From positions 1-10,906 of the forward strand of contig UQYA01000064.1 in assembly GCA_900545165.1 (NCBI GenBank): DNA of 10,906 nt, read 5' to 3'. Origin of the DNA: an uncultured Collinsella sp. (GTDB taxonomy: Bacteria; Actinomycetota; Coriobacteriia; Coriobacteriales; Coriobacteriaceae). Positions 6,298 through 10,906 of this stretch are shown one piece after another; position 1 is the stretch's first letter; every line of letters begins with the position of its first letter. A program made the translations under genes and the position numbers. The notes under the pieces were generated by a model. The model searched no databases and was not told the DNA's origin. It was given only the letters and a program-made list of their open reading frames with translations.

Positions 6298-8471
6298 CCT
6301 CCGCTGACCTCCTTAAAGATATGTCGATAACGCATGGCGACCGCGTCGCGCAAGGGACGCGTCGCCACAGAGTCAAGATTGCAAGCATACCGCAAGAGCT
6401 CGACCGCGTCCAAATGGGCCCACTCGATCAGCTCATCGTCGGCGTCCAGGTCGACAAAGCGCAGGGTCACACCACCATGCTGGCGATAACCCAGGATCTC
6501 GCCTTCATGGCGCAGGCGCAGGTCCATCTGGGCGAGCGTAAAGCCGTCCGAGGTCTTTTCGAGCGACTGGAGACGGTCTTGTGCCGCCGAGGCGCCGCCG
6601 TTGCCCTTGGAGTGCGTCATGACCAGGCACGTGCCCGACACGCTGCCGCGGCCCACACGACCGCGTAGCTGATGCAGCGCCGCCAAGCCAAAGCGCTCAC
6701 CGTTCTCGATGACCATGACGGTGGCGTTGGGCACGTCGACGCCCACCTCGACCACCGTAGTCGAGACGAGCACGTCAATCTCGCCACGCTTGAAGGCATC
6801 GATAACCTGGTCCTTCTCCCCCGCCGGCATGCGGCCGTGAAGGCGCTCGACGGTAAGCCCCGGCAACGCAAGACGCAGTCGGTCGAGCTCGGTTGCCGTA
6901 TCGTGCAGCGGCACGGGGACGGTTACGCGGCCCTCGTCGTCGCGAGCAATACCGGGCACGTCTTCCAGCTCATCGGCCGAGTCACTCGGCTCCACGAGCG
7001 GACAAATCACGTAGGCCTGCTGACCCTTTTCATGCGCCTCGCGGATGGCGCCATAGGCGAGGTCACGGCTCGACTCGGTGAGCACGCGTGTCGTCACGCC
7101 AGCACCAGGGACGGGCCGATGGCGAATGATGCTCGTGTCCAGATCGCCGTAGACCGAAAGCGCCAGCGTACGCGGGATGGGCGTCGCCGTCATAACGAGC
7201 AGATCGGCACCCGGCCCCTTCGCGCGCAGGGCGTTGCGTTGGCCCACACCAAACCGGTGCTGTTCATCGATGACCACGAGCGACAGATGCTTGAACGCAA
7301 CGTTATCCGAAAGAACCGCGTGGGTGCCAAAGAGCACGTCAAGCTCGCCCGATTCCAGCTGTGCATGGATGCGCTCGCGCTCTGCGGCCGGCGTGGCACC
7401 CGTCAGAAGTGCCCAGGACATGCCGGCCTGCGAGAGCAGAGGGCCGGTCTTATCGGCATATTGGCGCGCCAGCACGCCCGTGGGCGCCATAACGCAGGCC
7501 TGCGTGCCGCTATCGGCAGCCACAGCCAGCGCGCAGGCGGCAACGGCGGTCTTACCGGTACCGACATCGCCCAGCAGCAGACGGTTCATCACGTGCCCGC
7601 CATCGCACATGTCATGCAGGATGTCTTGGAATGCGGCCTCCTGCTCGTCGCTCAGCGAAAACGGAAGGGCCTGTTTAAGCGCGCCCAGATGCTCGCCCGC
7701 AGTGTGGGCATAGGGCACCACATCGACCAGGCCGCCGTCGTTGCGCAGACGCAGCGCCAGCTGCAGGTAGAGGCACTCCTCGTAGGCAAGACGCCGGCGT
7801 GCGATGTCGCGCTCAGCCATGCTCGAGGGAAAGTGGATCGAACGCAACGCGCGGGCATTGCTCATGAGCTTCCGCTTTGCGCGCAGCGGCGCGGGAATCG
7901 GATCGAACGGATTGCCGACGACCTCGAGCGCGCCGCTTACGATGCGGCGCATCCACGCCTGGCTCACGCCATCACTCACGTAATGGACCGGCAGGATGGT
8001 GCCTGCGGCACGCCCGTCCTCGAGCTTTTCAAAGTGCGGCGAGGCCATCTGCTTAAAGCCGTAGGCAAACTCGACCTTGCCCATCACGGCCAGGCGGTCG
8101 CCCTGCTTAAGCTGCTGGGCAATCCAGGGCTGGCGGAAAAAGGCGACCTGCAGCACGCCCGTCTCGTCAACAAGCGAGACCTCGGTCACCTGCATGCGCG
8201 GACGCGGCTGCTTTTGGACGATACGGTCGACCGTGGCGATGATGGTGCACACGGTACCGATGGGCGCCATCTCGATAGACCAAGAACGGGTAAAGTCGAG
8301 GTATCGATGAGGGATATGGAGAAGGAGGTCCCCCACCGTCCGAATTCCCAGACGGCGAAGGGCCTCCTCACGTTTACCCGAAACATATTTGAGTCGCGCG
8401 ATATCCTCGTCGAGCGCATTGCTCTGGGCAAAGCGCTCCGAGACGCGCGGCACGGAGCACAGCTCGGACAT
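6294..8471 (-). CDS. recG: ATP-dependent DNA helicase RecG
   Basis: RecG is a double-stranded DNA translocase that regresses stalled replication forks and processes recombination intermediates. The 725-residue protein starts with the wedge/OB-fold region (LGIRTVGDLLLHIPHRYLDF; then an OB fold at about 70-160). The helicase core has Walker A GDVGTGKT with K307, DEQH at 402-405, MTATPIPRTLAL, and late motifs STTVVEVGVDVPNATVMVIE and QLRGRVGRG. It is about 35 residues longer than typical. Part of the excess is an acidic/proline-containing insertion at roughly 495-530, after VICPLVEPS. ATG 8471 lies 10 nt after the kinase gene stop and has no clear Shine-Dalgarno, so translation may depend on coupling. 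The order yloU-yloV-recG matches Bacillus, without the serine dehydratase genes. Confidence 0.96.
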   Translation of the reverse strand: MSELCSVPRVSERFAQSNALDEDIARLKYVSGKREEALRRLGIRTVGDLLLHIPHRYLDFTRSWSIEMAPIGTVCTIIATVDRIVQKQPRPRMQVTEVSLVDETGVLQVAFFRQPWIAQQLKQGDRLAVMGKVEFAYGFKQMASPHFEKLEDGRAAGTILPVHYVSDGVSQAWMRRIVSGALEVVGNPFDPIPAPLRAKRKLMSNARALRSIHFPSSMAERDIARRRLAYEECLYLQLALRLRNDGGLVDVVPYAHTAGEHLGALKQALPFSLSDEQEAAFQDILHDMCDGGHVMNRLLLGDVGTGKTAVAACALAVAADSGTQACVMAPTGVLARQYADKTGPLLSQAGMSWALLTGATPAAERERIHAQLESGELDVLFGTHAVLSDNVAFKHLSLVVIDEQHRFGVGQRNALRAKGPGADLLVMTATPIPRTLALSVYGDLDTSIIRHRPVPGAGVTTRVLTESSRDLAYGAIREAHEKGQQAYVICPLVEPSDSADELEDVPGIARDDEGRVTVPVPLHDTATELDRLRLALPGLTVERLHGRMPAGEKDQVIDAFKRGEIDVLVSTTVVEVGVDVPNATVMVIENGERFGLAALHQLRGRVGRGSVSGTCLVMTHSKGNGGASAAQDRLQSLEKTSDGFTLAQMDLRLRHEGEILGYRQHGGVTLRFVDLDADDELIEWAHLDAVELLRYACNLDSVATRPLRDAVAMRYRHIFKEVSGG

Positions 8472-8481
8472 GGGCAGTTGC

Positions 8482-10143
8482 CTACTCGATCGAGAAGATC
8501 ACGGGATAGAGCGGCTGCTCGCCACGATGGGCGTCAATCTCCAGATCGGGCTGAGCCTCCTCGATAGCGTCGACGATCTCCTGGAAGGCCTCATCGGACA
8601 GCTCCTCGCCGGCCAGAATCGTCAGCGCGTCGCCCTCCTCTTCCTCCTGCATGCGGTTGATGCAGTCGAGCGTGACCTGCTTCACGTCGGAACCGACCAC
8701 GTCGATGGAGCCGGCGATGATACCCATGACGTCACCGGAGTGAATCGGAGAACCGTCAGAGGCACTGGAGTCGCGCACGGCGCGGGTGACCTCGCCATCG
8801 CGGACCTCGCTGATGGCGTCGACCATGGCGGCGACGGCATCCTCGAGCTCGGAATCGGGCAGGACCGCGAACAGCGCGGAGAAGGCCTGCGGGACGGTCT
8901 TGGTGGGAACGACGGCGACCTTCTTGTCGGTGCAGGCTGAAGCAGCAGCCTCAGCGGCCATGCGGATGTTGCCGTTGTTGGGCAGGATGATGACCGAGGT
9001 CGCGTTGACCTGGTCCACCGCGCCCAGCAGGTCGGCGGTCGAGGGATTCATAGTCTGGCCACCGGACACGATCACGTCGACGCCGAGGGACTTGAGGATG
9101 TCGGCCTCGCCGGAACCGGCGGCAACGGCGACAAAGCCCAGCGCCTTGGCGGGCTCGGCGGCCTTTTCCTGATCCTCGTGGATCTTGGCGGTACGGTCGT
9201 GGGCCTCCATCTCCATGTTGTGGATAAAGACCTCATAGATCTGACCGAGCTGCAGCATGTGCTCGAGCACCAGGTTGGGGGTGTTGGAGTGCACATGGAT
9301 CTTGTAGTCGGGATAGGCGCCCACGAGAAGCTCGCAGTCGCCCATGGAACCCAGGAACTTAAGGCACTCGTCCTCGTCAAACGGGGCGTCGGCCTTAAAC
9401 AGGAACTCGTTGCAGTAGCGGAACTCCGAGCCCTCCCAATCGTCGTTGGCCTCGATCTCAACGCGACCAAGGGCCGCGTCGCGGGCAGAGACAGCGGAAT
9501 CAAACGTGGCGGAGAAATCCTCGACAACGGTGCTGCGGCCAAGTGCTGCAGCCACAAAGTTCTCAAGGAAGATGGCGAAGCCAAAGGCGCCGGAGTCGAC
9601 CACGCCGTTCTCCTTCAGAACGGGCAGCAGGTCGGGCGTGCGGGCGACGGACTGGTACGCCTCGACGACGATAGCATCGAGCGCATCCTCGGCCGAGAAC
9701 TTCTTCTTCTCGCACTCATCGGCCTTGGTCGAGACATCGCGCAGGACCGTGAGGATCGTGCCCTCGATGGGCTTGCGGACAGCCTGGAAGGCAACCTTGA
9801 CGGCACGACGGAAGGCGAAGGCAATGTTGGCGGACGTAATAGGCTCGTCGGCAGAGACAAGACCCTCGGCCACGCCGCGCAGAATCTGCGAGGTGATGAC
9901 TCCGGAGTTACCGCGGGCACCCATCAGGGAGCCGTGGGTGATGGCGCCGGCGATGGCCTCCATATCGGCATCGGCGGGAAGGGCGGAAAGCTCCTTGGTC
10001 ACCGAGGCGAGCGTGAGCGACATGTTGGTGCCGGTGTCGCCGTCGGGTACGGGGAAGACGTTGAGCTTGTTGATCTCCTCGGCCTTGTCGGAAACGGCAG
10101 CCGCAGCGATCGGAAAACAGGTGCGAATGGTCTTTGCAATCAT
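8482..10143 (-). CDS. DAK2-domain kinase, FakA/YloV-like (probable fatty acid kinase catalytic subunit)
   Basis: Proteins of this family (FakA in Staphylococcus, YloV in Bacillus) phosphorylate fatty acids held by a FakB (DegV-family) partner, giving acyl-phosphate for phospholipid synthesis. The 553-residue length matches FakA (about 550). The N-terminal DAK2 ATP-binding domain shows NVFPVPDGDTGTNM (28-41), with metal-binding candidates D34 and D36 and N40, then HGSLMGARGNSGVI. A middle domain includes KIHVHSNTPNLVLEHMLQLG. The C-terminal DAK1-like part has VSGGQTMNPSTADLL and ILPNNGNIRMAAEAA. ATG 10143 is preceded by GGAG at the long spacing of 12 bases. The Asp23-family gene lies 27 nt upstream, a pairing conserved across Gram-positives. 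No fakB is in this window; plsX and acpP, which use its expected product, lie downstream. Dihydroxyacetone kinase is less likely because the two domains are fused in this order. Confidence 0.9.
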   Translation of the reverse strand: MIAKTIRTCFPIAAAAVSDKAEEINKLNVFPVPDGDTGTNMSLTLASVTKELSALPADADMEAIAGAITHGSLMGARGNSGVITSQILRGVAEGLVSADEPITSANIAFAFRRAVKVAFQAVRKPIEGTILTVLRDVSTKADECEKKKFSAEDALDAIVVEAYQSVARTPDLLPVLKENGVVDSGAFGFAIFLENFVAAALGRSTVVEDFSATFDSAVSARDAALGRVEIEANDDWEGSEFRYCNEFLFKADAPFDEDECLKFLGSMGDCELLVGAYPDYKIHVHSNTPNLVLEHMLQLGQIYEVFIHNMEMEAHDRTAKIHEDQEKAAEPAKALGFVAVAAGSGEADILKSLGVDVIVSGGQTMNPSTADLLGAVDQVNATSVIILPNNGNIRMAAEAAASACTDKKVAVVPTKTVPQAFSALFAVLPDSELEDAVAAMVDAISEVRDGEVTRAVRDSSASDGSPIHSGDVMGIIAGSIDVVGSDVKQVTLDCINRMQEEEEGDALTILAGEELSDEAFQEIVDAIEEAQPDLEIDAHRGEQPLYPVIFSIE

Positions 10144-10170
10144 GGGTATTTGAATCTCCGTTTTCGGATG

Positions 10171-10527
10171 CTAGTTCAGACGGCTCTTGAGCGCGTCGAT
10201 ATGGATGCCGATCTTAAGGCTGGCGGGATCGATCTGGGCGATCTCCTGCAGGGTAAAGGCAACGGAGCTCGAAAGATTGTGGCAGACGGACTTCATGTTG
10301 ACGCCGTTCTCGAGCACGACGTGAAGATCGACCGTAAGGCCGTTCTCGTCGGCGGAGACAAGCACGCCCTTGCGGAGGCGCTGACCGGCAAGCAGGCGCA
10401 CGCTCTCGGCGCCCTGGAGCTGTTCGGCCATACCGACGACGCCATAGCACGTCATCGCGGCATAACCGGCAATATCGGCAATAACGTCGTTCGAGACGCT
10501 CAGGCTGCCGTTAATGGTCTCAGACAC
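10171..10527 (-). CDS. Asp23/Gls24 family protein (YloU-like)
   Basis: Asp23/Gls24 proteins are small, abundant cytosolic or membrane-associated proteins linked to cell envelope homeostasis in Gram-positive bacteria; the exact role is unknown. This one is 118 residues and shows the family features: a start GSLSVSNDVIADIAGYAAMTCYGVVGM, then a strand-rich middle with GLTVDLHVVLENGVNM and a final amphipathic region with VAFTLQEIAQ. There is no signal peptide or membrane helix. The start is GTG 10527 because AAGGAG lies six bases upstream. An ATG in the same frame further upstream (10560) would add 11 residues but has no ribosome-binding site. It precedes the FakA-like kinase gene by 27 nt. rpmB, often next to this pair in Bacillus, is not here; a terminator and tRNA genes lie upstream instead. 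Confidence 0.9.
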   Translation of the reverse strand: MSETINGSLSVSNDVIADIAGYAAMTCYGVVGMAEQLQGAESVRLLAGQRLRKGVLVSADENGLTVDLHVVLENGVNMKSVCHNLSSSVAFTLQEIAQIDPASLKIGIHIDALKSRLN

Positions 10528-10583
10528 AAGAATCTCCTTATCTGGTGCTCGCGGCACCATCTCGTGGGAGCAATCATTGGAAT

Positions 10584-10589
10584 ATTCTA
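10584..10589 (-). promoter_or_regulatory. Possible -10 box for the Asp23/kinase/recG block
   Basis: The minus strand reads TAGAAT here, 57 nt upstream of GTG 10527, in the gap after the tRNA terminator, where a promoter for this long block is expected. No good -35 hexamer lies at 16-18 bp spacing, so the assignment is weak. Confidence 0.25.
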
Positions 10590-10685
10590 CAACGACCGCG
10601 CCATGTTGAGGTGGCGGGCCTCGGGATTACATCCTCGACACGAAATGTTGATACGGTAACGTTCGCGAACAGCGATCGCGGCATG

Positions 10686-10715
10686 AAAAAACCCGCCGCA
10701 TAAGCGACGGGTTTT
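10686..10715 (-). terminator. Intrinsic terminator after the tRNA-Asn genes
   Basis: In minus-strand RNA the arms AACCCGUCGC and GCGGCGGGUU form a 10-bp stem (one G-U pair) with loop UUAU, followed by a run of six U in total with the stem end. It starts 7 nt after the CCA end of the first tRNA-Asn and is the best terminator in the window. It isolates the tRNA transcript from the Asp23 gene block. The plus strand also has a short T-run after the stem, so weak bidirectional use is possible. Confidence 0.9.
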
Positions 10716-10721
10716 ACAACC

Positions 10722-10796
10722 TGGCTCCCCGGGTAGGACTCGAACCTACAACAGCGCGGTTAACAGCCGCGTGCTCTACCATTGAGCTACCGAGGA
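10722..10796 (-). tRNA. tRNA-Asn (anticodon GTT), copy 1
   Basis: A complete 75-nt cloverleaf can be folded: acceptor TCCTCGG/CCGGGGA (one G-U pair), D-stem GCTC/GAGC, anticodon stem CGCGG/CCGCG with loop CTGTTAA, T-stem GTAGG/CCTAC with loop TTCGAGT, discriminator G and encoded CCA. Anticodon GTT reads AAC and AAU. It is identical over its full length to the second copy 108 bp away and is followed by a strong terminator. Confidence 0.97.
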
Positions 10797-10829
10797 ATTT
10801 AAAGCCCAACAGAAAGGGCTGAAAAATTC
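10797..10829 (-). other. Spacer between the tRNA-Asn copies with a small hairpin
   Basis: Within this 33-nt spacer the minus strand reads AGCCC, an eight-base loop, GGGCU and then UUUAAA. This short hairpin with a weak U-tract could be a partial terminator or, more likely, a structure left between two tRNAs in one precursor that is cut during tRNA processing. Confidence 0.5.
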
Positions 10830-10904
10830 TGGCTCCCCGGGTAGGACTCGAACCTACAACAGCGCGGTTAACAGCCGCGTGCTCTACCATTGAGCTACCG
10901 AGGA
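10830..10904 (-). tRNA. tRNA-Asn (anticodon GTT), copy 2
   Basis: The sequence is the same 75 nt as the first copy, with anticodon loop CTGTTAA and encoded CCA. In transcription order it comes first, so the pair is probably one precursor transcribed from a promoter beyond the window edge. Only two bases follow it before the sequence ends. Confidence 0.97.
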
Positions 10905-10906
10905 AT

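Noticed and set aside
6672..8567. 631-codon open frame on the plus strand, antisense to recG and running into the kinase gene
   Set aside because: recG is unmistakable on the other strand. The antisense product is rich in His, Arg, Ala and Leu without recognisable motifs, as expected from the mirror of a GC-rich coding frame, and no ribosome-binding site supports it.
9178..10659. 493-codon plus-strand open frame opposite the kinase and Asp23 genes
   Set aside because: It mirrors two well-supported genes, crosses the gap between them and has no family motifs.
10661..10670. Perfect palindrome GTTCGCGAAC, considered as a LexA-type SOS box
   Set aside because: The Gram-positive SOS box has the opposite half-site order (CGAAC-N4-GTTCG), and the site is too short to be notable in GC-rich DNA.
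1..10906. CRISPR arrays, insertion sequences, prophage genes, toxin-antitoxin or defence modules
   Set aside because: No spaced direct repeats other than the tRNA pair, no transposase or integrase motifs, and all coding space is filled by core genes.

Overview
The window looks like a piece of a high-GC, Gram-positive genome. The gene order and protein style best fit the Coriobacteriia, probably Collinsella or a close relative; this placement is inferred from reading, not from a database search. Every protein gene and both tRNAs lie on the minus strand, so transcription runs from high to low coordinates. All the protein genes are housekeeping genes. I found no CRISPR array, insertion sequence, prophage or defence system. 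The first 30 bases are not genomic: they match the Illumina Nextera transposase adapter including the 19-bp mosaic end. The left edge is therefore the raw end of an assembled contig, and smc is cut there artificially.

In transcription order: two identical tRNA-Asn(GTT) genes (10830-10904, 10722-10796) are followed by a strong intrinsic terminator (10686-10715). Next comes a tightly packed block: an Asp23-family gene, a DAK2/FakA-like kinase gene, recG, rsmD and coaD, with 4-nt and 8-nt overlaps at recG/rsmD and rsmD/coaD. A 67-bp gap with a possible extended -10 promoter leads into a coiled-coil gene that reads like a short SepIVA/DivIVA-like protein, then a YceD/DUF177 gene (1-nt TAATG overlap) and rpmF. 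A hairpin with a U-tract separates rpmF from plsX, and a GC-rich 22-bp perfect palindrome separates plsX from acpP. The last block is acpP, rnc (TTG start) and smc (GTG start, cut at the hinge).

The order combines two blocks that are separate in Bacillus subtilis (yloU-yloV-recG-plsX-acpA-rnc-smc and ylbH-coaD-ylbN-rpmF). It also contains the actinobacterial order sepIVA-DUF177-rpmF-rnc-smc. Functionally it joins phospholipid precursor supply (FakA-like kinase, PlsX and ACP meet at acyl-phosphate/acyl-ACP), CoA supply (CoaD, which feeds the ACP prosthetic group), ribosome and RNA maturation (RsmD, YceD, L32, RNase III, tRNA-Asn), and chromosome and division functions (RecG, SMC, SepIVA-like).

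Most worth a second look: the SepIVA-like protein, the terminator-like hairpins directly before plsX and acpP (the first overlapped by a possible leader ORF ending on the plsX Shine-Dalgarno), the Asp-to-Asn change at a metal-binding position of RNase III, and the NSL instead of DSL attachment motif in ACP. I did not see a clearly new multi-gene system.
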